Origin: Bacteroidales bacterium
GTDB lineage: Bacteria; Bacteroidota; Bacteroidia; Bacteroidales; UBA932
NCBI GenBank assembly: GCA_017509755.1
Contig: JAFWOY010000004.1
Location: 62,001 to 126,000 of the forward strand
Direction: 5' to 3'
Length of the DNA: 64,000 bases
The notes under the pieces were generated by a model. The model did not search any database, was not told where the DNA came from, and was given only the letters and a program-made list of their open reading frames with translations. Positions 37,266-46,133 of this stretch are shown piece by piece. Both the position numbers and the translations under genes were made by a program. The first letter of the stretch is position 1, and each line of letters starts with the position of its first letter.

Positions 37266-38519
37266 TTAATCTTCGAGGCCGATCATCCTGCCGGCGAATT
37301 TTTCGATTTTCTGTTTGGCATAGTCCAGCGTGATGGTCAGCGATTTCTTGTGGCTGGTGGGCGCGTCGAACATCGCGTCGGTCATGATGGCTTCGCAGAT
37401 GGAGCGGAGGCCACGGGCGCCGAGACGGTACTGGATCGATGTGTCCACGATGAATTCCAGCACTTCGGGCTTGATCTTGAGTTTGATGCCGTCGAGCGCG
37501 AACAGTTCCTGGTACTGTTTGACCAGGGCGTTCTTGGGACGGGTCAGGATGGCCAGCAGCGTGGGACGGTCGAGCGGGTCCAGGTGGCAAAGCACCGGCA
37601 GACGGCCGATGATCTCGGGAATCAGGCCGTAGGCGCGCAGGTCCTGCGGCGCCACGTACTGGATGAGATTGTCGGTGTCGATGGTCTCATGTTTCTTGCG
37701 GGCGCCGTAGCCGATAACCTGGGTGTTGAGCCGCTGGGCGATGTACCGGTCGATTCCTTCGAAGGCGCCACCGCAGATGAAGAGGATGTTCTCGGTATTG
37801 ACCGTAATCATCCGCTGCTCGGGATGTTTGCGGCCACCCTGCGGAGGTACGTTGACCAGACTGCCTTCCAAAATCTTCAAGAGCGCCTGCTGCACGCCCT
37901 CGCCCGACACGTCGCGCGTGATGGAAGGGTTGTCGCTCTTGCGGGCGATCTTGTCGATCTCATCGATAAAGACAATCCCTTTCTCGGCCTTGGACACATC
38001 ATAATCCGCATCCTGAAGCAGGCGTGTAAGAATACTCTCCACGTCTTCTCCCACGTAGCCGGCTTCCGTCAGGACGGTTGCATCGACAATGGCGAACGGC
38101 ACGTTGAGCATCTTGGCGATGGTCCGGGCCAGCAGGGTTTTACCGGTGCCGGTGGGACCTACCATCAGGATGTTGGACTTCTCAATCAGGTCGTTCTTGA
38201 GATTGATGCGCTTGTAATGGTTGTACACGGCCACAGCCAGGAAACGTTTGGCCTCGTCCTGCCCGATCACGTATTCGTCCAGGAAAGCCTTGATCTCGGC
38301 CGGCTTGAAAAGACGGGCCTCGCCCACGATCTTGCCGTTGGTGCGGATATGCTCTTCTGAAGGGCTGAGAGCCTCCTTGGCGTATTCGTAGGCCATCCGC
38401 GCACAGTCGGAGCAGATGGCCACTTCCCCTGCTGAAATCAGGAGGTCCACCTCATCCTGGCTCCGGCCGCAGAACGCGCAATGGTCCGCGCCTTCGTGGC
38501 TATCTTTCTTCTTTGCCAT
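37266..38519 (-). CDS. clpX: ClpX ATPase subunit of the Clp protease
   Basis: Unfolds substrates and feeds them to ClpP. 417 residues: N-terminal zinc domain ([14 protein letters not shown] ... CSDC), AAA+ domain with [16 protein letters not shown] (Walker A), [13 protein letters not shown] (Walker B), the IGF-like ClpP-docking loop region and the sensor-2 [10 protein letters not shown]. The start overlaps the end of clpP by 20 nt. Third gene of tig-clpP-clpX. Confidence 0.97.
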   Translation of the reverse strand: MAKKKDSHEGADHCAFCGRSQDEVDLLISAGEVAICSDCARMAYEYAKEALSPSEEHIRTNGKIVGEARLFKPAEIKAFLDEYVIGQDEAKRFLAVAVYNHYKRINLKNDLIEKSNILMVGPTGTGKTLLARTIAKMLNVPFAIVDATVLTEAGYVGEDVESILTRLLQDADYDVSKAEKGIVFIDEIDKIARKSDNPSITRDVSGEGVQQALLKILEGSLVNVPPQGGRKHPEQRMITVNTENILFICGGAFEGIDRYIAQRLNTQVIGYGARKKHETIDTDNLIQYVAPQDLRAYGLIPEIIGRLPVLCHLDPLDRPTLLAILTRPKNALVKQYQELFALDGIKLKIKPEVLEFIVDTSIQYRLGARGLRSICEAIMTDAMFDAPTSHKKSLTITLDYAKQKIEKFAGRMIGLED

Positions 38520-39183
38520 TTTTGCTCTTTTCTACGATGCGGTCCACCATGCCGTACTTCCGCGCCTCTTCGGCCGTCATCCAGAAGTCACGGTCGGCAT
38601 CCTTGACGATCTGTTCCATCGGCTTGCCGGTGTGGTCGCAAAGGATCTGGTAGAGCTCCTTCTTCAGCTTGACGATCTCACGGACCGTGATTTCCATCTC
38701 GGAAGCCTGGCCTTCAGCGCCACCCATCGGCTGGTGGATCATCACACGGGAGTGCGGGAGCGCAGAGCGCTTGTCCTTCGCGCCGGCGGCGAGCAGGATG
38801 GAAGCCATCGAAGCGGCCATGCCGGTGCAGATGGTGGCCACATCGGGTTGGATGGTCTGCATCGTGTCATAGATACCCAGGCCGGAATAGACGACACCGC
38901 CCGGCGAATTGATGTAGAGCATGATGTCGGCCTTCGGGTCGTTGCTCTCCAGGAAGAGAAGCTGCGCCTGGATGATGTTGGCCACATCGTCGTTGATGGG
39001 GCAGCCCAGGAAGATGATGCGGTCCATCATCAAGCGGCTGAAGACGTCCATCTGGGCGACATTGAGCTGGCGCTCCTCGATGATCATCGGGTTCATGTAG
39101 CTCGCATAAAGCGAATTGAACCGATGCAGGCTGAGCGAGCTGATGCCGCGTCCGCGGATGGCATATTTCTCGAATTCGGTCAT
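38500..39183 (-). CDS. clpP: ClpP serine protease subunit
   Basis: Barrel-forming peptidase, 227 residues. Catalytic triad visible: Ser in [15 protein letters not shown], His in [14 protein letters not shown], and Asp in the following helix region ([13 protein letters not shown] area). The N-terminus is slightly extended, as in Bacteroidetes. Lies 9 nt after tig and overlaps clpX by 20 nt. Confidence 0.97.
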   Translation of the reverse strand: MTEFEKYAIRGRGISSLSLHRFNSLYASYMNPMIIEERQLNVAQMDVFSRLMMDRIIFLGCPINDDVANIIQAQLLFLESNDPKADIMLYINSPGGVVYSGLGIYDTMQTIQPDVATICTGMAASMASILLAAGAKDKRSALPHSRVMIHQPMGGAEGQASEMEITVREIVKLKKELYQILCDHTGKPMEQIVKDADRDFWMTAEEARKYGMVDRIVEKSKNGKEER

Positions 39184-39192
39184 AACGGCTAT

Positions 39193-40512
39193 TTATTTCG
39201 TAAGTTCACGCATCTTCTCGAGCGAGATCTTCTTCTTGTCGATGGTGGCGACGCCACGGACCCAGGTCAAGGCGAGGTCGTCCTCTACCTTCTCGACGAT
39301 ACGCTCGGCCTGCTGGCGGTCAGCGAGGATCTGCTCTGCATATTTGGTGAGGTGCTCTTCCGGCACGTTCTGCATGCCGTACATGGCAAACTGGTAGGAG
39401 GCCATCGACAGGGCCTGCTTCATCACGTCGTCTTTCGACACCTTGAGATCCTGATCCTTCATGATCTTGGTGCGGATCATGTTCCAGCGGAAATCCTTGG
39501 CGAAGAGGTCGTACTCGGCTTCGATCTGCTCCATCGTGAACTTGCCTTCGTTGGCAGTCATGATCCAGCGTTTCATGAAAGCGTCGGGGAGCTGGATGGC
39601 GGCTTTGTCGATGAGGTATTCCTTGGCGTCGATCATGAAGCGGTAGTCGCTTTCCTGCGCATACTCGGACTGCAGGCGTTCCTTGACTTTGGCGTCGAAC
39701 TCGGCTTCGTCCTTGCAGTTGCCTTCGCCGAAGATCTGGTCGAAGGTAGCCTGCGTCAGCGGCGCATCGACAAAGGTCTTGATGTCGTTGACGGTCATCG
39801 TCCAATTGACAGGCAGGGTCTCGAGTTCTTCCTTCTTCACGTGGAACATGGCGGCACGGTCGGCCTCATTGGGGAACGTACGGACGATATCGACTTCGCG
39901 GGTATCGCCTTTCTTCAAGCCGACGAATTCCTTCTTCACTTCTTCCGCCATGCTGCGAAGGGCGACATAGGCGCCTTCGATCTTCTGCTCTCCGCTGACG
40001 AAATCGGCAATCACGAAATCGTCTTCTTTCGACGTCTCGGCGCTTTCGAGCTGGCCGAACTGCTTCAGCAAGCCGTGCCGATAGTCCTTGAGGGCCTCTT
40101 TGGTGACGGTGACGGTATAGTACGGAATCTTGTCGTCTGCCGTAACGGTCAGATTCACTTCGGGAGCGACAGCCAGGTCAAAGTCGAAAGAGAACGCGTC
40201 GGGATTGTCCCAGTTGTTGTCGGACTGTTTCTCGCTCGGAAGCGGCTCACCGATGAGATTGAGTTTGTTGTCATCGATGAATTTGTTCAGTTCGTCGGTA
40301 ACCAGCGTATTCACGACTTCGGCGAGGGCCTGACCGCCATGGATCTTCTCGATCAGCGACATCGGGGCCATGCCGCGGCGGAAGCCGCGGATGTCCGCGG
40401 TGCGGCGGTACTCGTTGAGTTTCTTCTTCCGGGGTTCGGCCCAGTCGTTCTTGTCGAGGGCGATGCTGACGGTCATATTGAGGTCGTCAACCTGATTCTT
40501 CGTAATATTCAT
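39193..40512 (-). CDS. tig: Trigger factor chaperone
   Basis: Ribosome-associated folding chaperone with peptidyl-prolyl isomerase fold. 439 residues: N-terminal ribosome-binding domain ending GFRRGMAPMSLIEKIHG (the GFR-x-G-x-x-P signature), a divergent FKBP-like middle (about 150-245; EDDFVIADFVSGEQKIEGA) and a helical C-terminal domain. Bacteroidetes trigger factors are diverged in the PPIase part, as here. First gene of tig-clpP-clpX. Confidence 0.93.
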   Translation of the reverse strand: MNITKNQVDDLNMTVSIALDKNDWAEPRKKKLNEYRRTADIRGFRRGMAPMSLIEKIHGGQALAEVVNTLVTDELNKFIDDNKLNLIGEPLPSEKQSDNNWDNPDAFSFDFDLAVAPEVNLTVTADDKIPYYTVTVTKEALKDYRHGLLKQFGQLESAETSKEDDFVIADFVSGEQKIEGAYVALRSMAEEVKKEFVGLKKGDTREVDIVRTFPNEADRAAMFHVKKEELETLPVNWTMTVNDIKTFVDAPLTQATFDQIFGEGNCKDEAEFDAKVKERLQSEYAQESDYRFMIDAKEYLIDKAAIQLPDAFMKRWIMTANEGKFTMEQIEAEYDLFAKDFRWNMIRTKIMKDQDLKVSKDDVMKQALSMASYQFAMYGMQNVPEEHLTKYAEQILADRQQAERIVEKVEDDLALTWVRGVATIDKKKISLEKMRELTK

Positions 40513-40559
40513 ATGGATGCTTAGAATTTATATTTCTGTAATATACTTTATAAGAGGCG

Positions 40560-40587
40560 CAAAGTTACAAAAAAATGGCTATATTTG
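40560..40587. promoter_or_regulatory. Divergent promoter elements, tig / M20 peptidase
   Basis: TAACTTTG on the minus strand (40567-40560) lies 48 nt before the tig ATG. TATATTTG on the plus strand (40580-40587) lies 24 nt before the peptidase ATG at 40612. Confidence 0.65.
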
Positions 40588-40611
40588 TAGGAATTGCAAT
40601 TAATATTCATT

Positions 40612-41958
40612 ATGAAACAATACATTGAACAAAACAACGAGCGTTTCCTGCAGGAATTGTTCTCGCTGCTCCGCATTCCGTCCATCAGTTCTGAATCCGC
40701 CCACAAGTCTGACATGTACCGTTGCGCCGAACGGCTGGTCGAACTGCTGAAAGAGGCCGGCGCCGACCGGGCGGCTGTCTATGAAACCACCGGGCACCCG
40801 GTTGTATTCGGGGAAAAGAAATTCGATCCCAAAGCGCCTACGATCCTGGTCTATGGCCACTACGACGTCATGCCCGTCGATCCGCTGAAACGCTGGAAAT
40901 CGAACCCCTTCGAGCCGGAGATCCGTGACGGTGCCATCTACGCCCGCGGGGCAAACGACGACAAGGGCCAGACGTTCATGCATATCAAGGCTTTTGAGTA
41001 TCTGGTGCGCACCGGGCAGCTCCGGCACAACATCAAATTCATTTTTGAAGGTGAGGAAGAGATGGGCTCCGCCGCCCTCTCGAAATGGATCAAGACGCAC
41101 AAGCGCCTGCTTGCCTGCGACATCATCCTGGTCTCTGACACCACGATGCTCAACGAGAAGATTCCTTCCATCAATTGCGGCATGCGCGGCATCTGCTACA
41201 TGGAAGTCAAGGTCACCGGCCCGAACAAAGACCTGCACTCGGGCCATTACGGCGGTTCCGTCTTCAATCCGATCAACACGCTCTGCAAGATGATCGACTC
41301 ACTCATCGACGAGAACGGCCACATCACGGTCAAAGGCTTCTACGACGACGTCGTGGAACTCAGCCGCAAGGACCGCAAGATGCTCGCCCGCGCGCCTTAC
41401 AACGCAACCGAATATATGGACAACATCGGCGTGAAGGCCCTCACGGGCGAGAAAGGCTACACTACGCTCGAACGGGTCGGCATCCGTCCCTGCCTCGACG
41501 TGAACGGTATCTGGGGCGGCTACACCGGAGAAGGTTCCAAAACCGTCATCCCGAGCGAAGCGCACGCCAAGATCTCGATGCGGCTGGTCCCGAACCAGGA
41601 TTCGAAGACGATTGCCAAACTGTTCGCCCGCCATTTCAAGGCAATCGCGCCCAAGGGTGTGACGGTCGAAGTCGAAGAGAAGCACGGCGGTGACGGCTTC
41701 CTGATTCCGATCTCTTCCAAAGCGTACCAGGCGGCTTCACGGGCTGTCGGGGAAGTCTATGGCATTGAACCGGTACCGAGCCGTGGCGGCGGCAGCATCG
41801 CCATCCTGGCGGAAATGCAGCGTGCTCTCCACGCCGATCCGCTCCTGATGGGCTTCGGCCTTGAACGTGACTTCATCCACTCCCCGAACGAAAGCTACCT
41901 CCTCTCCCAGTTCTACAAAGGAATGGAATCCATTGCCAAGTTCTATCAGTATTTCTGA
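40612..41958 (+). CDS. M20-family dipeptidase
   Basis: Cytosolic zinc peptidase, 448 residues. Metal and catalytic motifs: ILVYGHYDVMPVDP (His, Asp), YARGANDDKGQ (bridging Asp), FEGEEEMGSAA (Glu-Glu), ILVSDTTML (Asp) and a late His in LERDFIHSPNE. Resembles the M20 dipeptidase/CNDP-like group, not DapE. Divergent from tig. A palindromic repeat element begins 22 nt after the stop. Confidence 0.92.
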   Translation: MKQYIEQNNERFLQELFSLLRIPSISSESAHKSDMYRCAERLVELLKEAGADRAAVYETTGHPVVFGEKKFDPKAPTILVYGHYDVMPVDPLKRWKSNPFEPEIRDGAIYARGANDDKGQTFMHIKAFEYLVRTGQLRHNIKFIFEGEEEMGSAALSKWIKTHKRLLACDIILVSDTTMLNEKIPSINCGMRGICYMEVKVTGPNKDLHSGHYGGSVFNPINTLCKMIDSLIDENGHITVKGFYDDVVELSRKDRKMLARAPYNATEYMDNIGVKALTGEKGYTTLERVGIRPCLDVNGIWGGYTGEGSKTVIPSEAHAKISMRLVPNQDSKTIAKLFARHFKAIAPKGVTVEVEEKHGGDGFLIPISSKAYQAASRAVGEVYGIEPVPSRGGGSIAILAEMQRALHADPLLMGFGLERDFIHSPNESYLLSQFYKGMESIAKFYQYF

Positions 41959-41980
41959 TTGGAATAAGCCATCGGTTTCA

Positions 41981-42195
41981 CGCATCAGCGACAGGTATCT
42001 CCTCCAAAACCTACGCGCTTCGCGCTATCCCGACCGTGTTTACTGGGGCTCCGCCCCAAACCCTACCGCTACGGCCTGCTATCGCTCAATCCTTTATAAC
42101 GGCCTCCGCTAGCGGCTTATGCCGCTTATGGCATTTCCATTCACAGAGCCATGGGCGGCTATGGGTTTTGGAGGAGATACCTGTCGCTTGATGCG
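41981..42195. repeat. Palindromic repeat element A
   Basis: A 31-nt left arm (41981-42011) and its inverted 32-nt copy (42164-42195) match fully but for one inserted T; both hold GCGACAGGTATCTCC or its complement. The ~150-nt centre is rich in smaller palindromes (e.g. GCGCTTCGCGC, CCGCTAGCGG) and includes a 43-nt module (42041-42083, with CCGCTACGGCCTGCTATC) that recurs at 48877-48919. It fills most of the 278-nt gap between two genes. No open reading frame fits. Confidence 0.8.
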
Positions 42196-42236
42196 TCTCC
42201 CGTCTGGAAGACGACAATCAAACCGAAAGCAATAGA

Positions 42237-43286
42237 TTAGTCCTGATGGATGAAATCGAGGATTTGACGCTGGAGCGGAGTCGGTTGGGCGAGGACGGAT
42301 TTGGGTCGGCGGGTGTAGGGCGAGATGTAATTGAGACGGAACATCGTGCGGGCGGCTTCACGGATCTGCGCGAGGGTGAATGCAGAATCCGATGCACGAA
42401 GCATACGCTGCAGTTCAACATCAACCGCATAGGCGGCCAGACTGACGCACAAATGCCCTTCGATGCGGCCTTTCAGGCGGCGGTTGTACGGGCGGACCTT
42501 CAGGTCCATGCGATTGATCCGGAAAGCGTGCGGGAGGTCACGCGATTCATAAGGCACGACCGGCGGATTGTCAGCATGACATAGCGTGAAAAAACGTTTG
42601 AGAGAGGCATTCCGCTTCTTGGCAGGCATAGACGCCTCATACATCCGGCAGCCCAGCGGCTTTCCGTCCGCAGATTGGAGCAGCGCCACCTGGATTTGCG
42701 GGACACGGGGTCTCGGGCCGCGGGACTTGGCCAGTTCTTTCCCGTCCGCTTTCCCGCTCGCTTCCTGTTCCAACGGGAACAGAAAGCAGGAGGCGCCAGC
42801 CGCATCTTCTTCTGTACCAATCACAATATCAGACAGGTGCAGACGATCGATCAAATCGTAGACAGGCTTGACTTCGATGGATGTGCCCAGATACTGCCGG
42901 ACATAATCGACCACACGGCGCTTACTGCCGGGATTGAAAAGCCGGCAGATGACCAGGTGACGGAACAACGCGTCCCTCCCCTCACCCAGACCGAGCCGGT
43001 CGAAGATACTGCCATACAGCAGTTCAGGGCCTGCGAGTTCGATACGCCCTTGGTCGAGGGTGGAAGCATAGTCGCGCAGCTGCGCTTCGGTCATGCTGCC
43101 AAACAAGGTATCCGGTTCCCCTGTCTGCTCACGGACAAACTCACGCGCCCGGTTTTCCAGCAGGTCGGCCTCGGCCGCTGTCTTCGCGGTGCCGAAAGAC
43201 TTGACCACATCATACCGGCCGCGGCTTTTGTCCACCACGTAGATACTGATCGAACCCGATTTGTTTATCTTCCTGCGTACGAACAT
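42237..43286 (-). CDS. IS1634-like transposase derivative lacking the DDE core
   Basis: 349 residues, against about 550-600 for intact IS1634-family transposases. The N-terminus matches well (FVRRKINKSGSISIYVVDKS; LFRHLVICRLFNPGSKRRVVDY), and so does the C-terminus (RPYNRRLKGRIEGHLCVSLA). The middle, which should hold the first catalytic Asp in a YDMTTLYFE-like motif, is replaced by an unrelated Gly/Ala/Lys stretch. The frame is open end to end with no premature stop. It is either an internally deleted remnant or a captured gene with a new role. No flanking inverted repeats are obvious. Confidence 0.65.
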   Translation of the reverse strand: MFVRRKINKSGSISIYVVDKSRGRYDVVKSFGTAKTAAEADLLENRAREFVREQTGEPDTLFGSMTEAQLRDYASTLDQGRIELAGPELLYGSIFDRLGLGEGRDALFRHLVICRLFNPGSKRRVVDYVRQYLGTSIEVKPVYDLIDRLHLSDIVIGTEEDAAGASCFLFPLEQEASGKADGKELAKSRGPRPRVPQIQVALLQSADGKPLGCRMYEASMPAKKRNASLKRFFTLCHADNPPVVPYESRDLPHAFRINRMDLKVRPYNRRLKGRIEGHLCVSLAAYAVDVELQRMLRASDSAFTLAQIREAARTMFRLNYISPYTRRPKSVLAQPTPLQRQILDFIHQD

Positions 43287-43342
43287 ATTCCAAAGTTACG
43301 ACGTAGCTTCGAAATATCCAAAAAAAATGACGTACACGACTT

Positions 43343-44074
43343 TTAGTCGTGGTAGATCCAAGACGGGAATCTGTTCCGGGCCCGCGCCGTTTCAAGCCAT
43401 CGTTTCCGTTGTGCGATTTTGCTGCGCGTCTCTTCATCCGGCTCATCAAGCGGCGAATAGCGGGTGGGATTGTGCAGACAAGACGCAATCGCCAGGGACT
43501 GGTCCACGTCGAGTTCACTGGCAGGGATCCCATAATAGACCTGGGCCGCCGTTTCAAAACCATACAAGCCTTTGCCCGTCTCGACCACATTGAGATAAAC
43601 TTCCAGGATACGCTGCTTCCCCCAGATCCATTCGATCAGCAGCGTCCATCCTACCTCGAGGACTTTGCGGACAATAGATGGACTGCCAAAGGTAAACACA
43701 TTCTTGGCAGTCTGCTGGGAGATCGTGCTGCAGCCCCGGATCGGGGCACCCTCTTCCTGATGCTCTTTCCACATTTTCCGGATTTCGCCAAAATCGAAGC
43801 CATGGTGCCGCCCGAAAAGACGGTCTTCCGTCTGAATGACCGCCTCTTTCAGAACGGGCGAAAAATGGTCCAGCGGCATCTAGGTCTTCTGGGTATGGAA
43901 AGTTGGATCATGGCGGTATTCGATGCTGCGCACCAGCATCACCGGGGTGTAACGGACCGGGACCCATTTGAAAAGCAGGACGAGTAGAACACAACAAACC
44001 GCCAGCCCGAACAGGATTCTGAGCAGCCACCTGAAAAGCAGGCCTTTCTTTCTGGGAGAACCGGTCTCTTTCAT
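43343..44074 (-). pseudogene. mtgA: Monofunctional peptidoglycan glycosyltransferase MtgA, interrupted by an amber codon
   Basis: GT51 transglycosylase that polymerizes lipid II. N-terminal part: membrane anchor (GLLFRWLLRILFGLAVCC) and a periplasmic lead-in ending FHTQKT. A TAG at 43882-43880 follows in frame, then ATG CCG and the catalytic domain: SPVLKEAVIQTEDRLF (Glu-Asp motif), GCSTISQQTAKNVF and RILEVYLNVVETGKG. The family usually has Trp at the stop position, so one TGG-to-TAG change explains it. The gene could be dead, re-initiate at the ATG right after the stop (giving a soluble protein), or reflect a base error. A promoter (44088-44081) sits just above the ATG at 44074. Confidence 0.8.
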
Positions 44075-44080
44075 CGGTAG

Positions 44081-44127
44081 CAAAGATACGATAATCCGGA
44101 CAAACTCCATGGTTTTTCTTACCTTTG
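44081..44127. promoter_or_regulatory. Divergent promoter elements, mtgA / HD hydrolase
   Basis: TATCTTTG on the minus strand (44088-44081) lies 7 nt before the mtgA ATG. TACCTTTG on the plus strand (44120-44127) lies 7 nt before the next ATG. Both would give near-leaderless mRNAs. Confidence 0.6.
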
Positions 44128-44134
44128 TGCTATT

Positions 44135-44767
44135 ATGAACCCGACATTGAAAGCCTATATCGAGCAGGAGATCCTGCCGCGCTATACCCATTTTGACAAA
44201 GCCCACCAACTCGACCACATCACCACCGTCATCGATCAAAGTGCCAAACTGGCCGACATGCTGGCCGCACAAGGCACAGAGGTGGACCGGGATATGGTCT
44301 ATGTGATCGCCGCCTACCACGACCTGGGCATCGTGAACGGCCGCGAAAACCACCATACCGATTCCGGCAAGATCCTGATGGCCGATCCGGTCCTGCCGCA
44401 ATACTTTACGTCCGAACAGCTTGTCATGATGAAAGAAGCCGTGGAAGACCACCGGGCTTCATCCAAACAAGCCCCGCGTTCCCTCTATGGCCGCATCGTA
44501 GCCGAAGCAGACCGGCAGATCGATCCGCACACTATCCTCCTGCGGACCCTCCAATTCGGCCTCAAGAACTATCCCGAACTCGACAAAGCCGGCCATTTCG
44601 CCCGCGCCGCCCAGCATCTGGTCGAAAAATACGGCGAAGGCGGCTACCTGAAGCTCTGGTTCCCGGAATCGGACAACTCCCGCAAACTGGCCGAACTCCG
44701 CCGCCTGATCGCCGACAAACCCGCCTTGATGGCCATGCTGGAAGAAATCTGGAAGACGGAGGTTTAG
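44135..44767 (+). CDS. HD-domain phosphohydrolase
   Basis: 210-residue metal-dependent phosphohydrolase. HD motifs: FDKAHQLDHI (His...Asp-His), IAAYHDLGI (the HD pair) and ENHHTDSG, then EDHRASSKQ. These proteins cleave phosphate from nucleotides or related compounds; the substrate is unknown. A near-leaderless start at 44135. Converges on the DUF3667 gene across a double hairpin. Confidence 0.82.
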   Translation: MNPTLKAYIEQEILPRYTHFDKAHQLDHITTVIDQSAKLADMLAAQGTEVDRDMVYVIAAYHDLGIVNGRENHHTDSGKILMADPVLPQYFTSEQLVMMKEAVEDHRASSKQAPRSLYGRIVAEADRQIDPHTILLRTLQFGLKNYPELDKAGHFARAAQHLVEKYGEGGYLKLWFPESDNSRKLAELRRLIADKPALMAMLEEIWKTEV

Positions 44768-44778
44768 GGCCGACAGAA

Positions 44779-44890
44779 GCCACAGAATGTACTATCTCGG
44801 CTCGGGACGCATTCTGTGGCCATGAAACGGGCTTTTTGCGTGAATTAGTGGACACAGAATGCGTGGATGTAGTCAAAAACGCATTCTGTG
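44779..44890. repeat. Tandem pair of related hairpins
   Basis: Hairpin 1: GCCACAGAATG (44779-44789) with CATTCTGTGGC (44810-44820). Hairpin 2: CACAGAATGCGT (44853-44864) with ACGCATTCTGTG (44879-44890). The arms share CACAGAATG, so all four lie in one repeat family, alternating in orientation. It lies in a convergent gap and may act as a two-way terminator, but there are no T-runs. Confidence 0.75.
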
Positions 44891-44915
44891 GCTTTCGCTG
44901 CACCGGACAGCGGAC

Positions 44916-45842
44916 TCAACCTTTGATGACGGCGAGGAGGATGACCAGCGCGCTGACGATCAAGATCATCAGGCCATATACGATGCCGTAACAGAGGCCG
45001 GTTCGCACTGCCTGCCAAAAGCTTTTCTTCCAGGGGATTCCCAGCCACTGGTGGTAATCGGCCATCAGGAGGAAGAGCATCAGGAACACGCTGATGGACG
45101 TACTTTTGCCCCAGGTGAGGAATAAGGCGAACAGCATGAAGAAACTGAACTGGCACAGTACATAAGCAGAGGCCGCGGCGCATGCCGACTTGCCTAATTT
45201 GTAGGGTCGCAGCGACAGGATCATGGCAATCCACAGGAAAAGGAATTCACTGAGGAACAGCGGGATGCCTTGGCTGCGGAGCGTTGCTTCCAGGGCTGCG
45301 AGGGCTGATTCGTGCTGGGTATCGACGGCCTCGGGATGTTGGTCCAGATGAAGATAGAGGTAACCTTTCTGTACGATCTTCGCAACGTTCAGAATAGAAG
45401 GGTTTTTCCGACTCGTATCTTGATTCGATTCAACCTCAATGTCGCCTTCGATGACGCCTGGCAGTCTGTCCTTCTGCTGCACGGGTTGCAGAACGGCCGA
45501 AGCCAGTGCGAAAAAGGCATAGAAGACGATAAGGGCCGTCAGCGGGGCGAGGTATCGTTCGTGCTGGCCTTGAATGTAGTCGCGGATCATGTATCCGGGG
45601 CGCAACAGCAAATGTTGGAAGGTCCGCTTGGCGTCTTCGTTCAGAAAAGGAATGCTGTCGAAGGCTCCTTTATAAAAATCGCCGGAGCCGGCCTTCTGAC
45701 GGTTCTTTGCGTTCTTGGCCTCCCGGGGCTTTTCCCAAGGATTAAACCCCAGATGCTGCCAAAGCACAAAGGCGCGCCTTCTCACTTCGAACGAATGTTT
45801 TCGTCTACCTTTCGAACCGTCTGTATTGGAAATGGCTTTCAT
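44916..45842 (-). CDS. DUF3667 membrane protein
   Basis: 308-residue protein with a soluble N-terminal part containing FDSIPFLNEDAKRTFQHLLL and RPGYMIRDYIQGQHERYLAP, the DUF3667 hallmark, then about five hydrophobic helices (e.g. PLTALIVFYAFFALASAV, LFLSEFLFLWIAMILSL). No characterized function. Alone on the minus strand. A TAAATTTG promoter element lies 20 nt upstream, and element B begins beyond it. Confidence 0.8.
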   Translation of the reverse strand: MKAISNTDGSKGRRKHSFEVRRRAFVLWQHLGFNPWEKPREAKNAKNRQKAGSGDFYKGAFDSIPFLNEDAKRTFQHLLLRPGYMIRDYIQGQHERYLAPLTALIVFYAFFALASAVLQPVQQKDRLPGVIEGDIEVESNQDTSRKNPSILNVAKIVQKGYLYLHLDQHPEAVDTQHESALAALEATLRSQGIPLFLSEFLFLWIAMILSLRPYKLGKSACAAASAYVLCQFSFFMLFALFLTWGKSTSISVFLMLFLLMADYHQWLGIPWKKSFWQAVRTGLCYGIVYGLMILIVSALVILLAVIKG

Positions 45843-45861
45843 ACGGAATCAATCTTCGCGG

Positions 45862-45869
45862 CAAATTTA
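45862..45869 (-). promoter_or_regulatory. Promoter -7 element of the DUF3667 gene
   Basis: TAAATTTG on the minus strand, 20 nt before the ATG; no well-placed -33 TTTG. Confidence 0.5.
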
Positions 45870-45898
45870 CGAAAAACCAATAGAATCAATCCCTCTAA

Positions 45899-46040
45899 AT
45901 GGCGCTAAGCGTAGCGGAGAAGGGTATATGCTTGGAAAACCTTAGCCACCCTCGGCTATTAGAGGGAGGGGCCCGCCGCGAAGCGGTGGGAGGGGTCGAG
46001 CGCAGCGAGACGGTTTTCCAAGCATATACCCTTCTCCGCT
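45899..46040. repeat. Palindromic repeat element B
   Basis: A perfect 29-nt inverted repeat: left arm 45913-45941 (starts AGCGGAGAAGGG) and right arm 46012-46040, around a 70-nt GC-rich centre (with CCGCCGCGAAGCGGTGGG). An outer GGCGCTAAGC segment (45901-45910) is partly mirrored beyond the right arm. Twenty-two nucleotides of the arm (from GAAGGGTATATG) recur once at 48743-48764. No gene fits. Confidence 0.8.
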
Positions 46041-46074
46041 GCGCTTGCCGCCATCGATGAATCTGTGTTTTTAC

Positions 46075-46082
46075 TATCTTTG
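46075..46082 (+). promoter_or_regulatory. Promoter -7 element of the chromate-transporter operon
   Basis: TATCTTTG, 51 nt before the ATG at 46134; no clear -33 element. The preceding element B ends 34 nt upstream. Confidence 0.6.
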
Positions 46083-46133
46083 CAGAGGATTTGGAAATGC
46101 CCGGGCGAAGCCGGGTTTGACGACCTGTTCAGG

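Noticed and set aside
38416..40524. A 702-codon open frame on the plus strand antisense to clpX, clpP and tig
   Set aside because: The minus-strand frames are unmistakable ClpX, ClpP and trigger factor. The antisense frame lacks stops only because of GC-rich codon bias.
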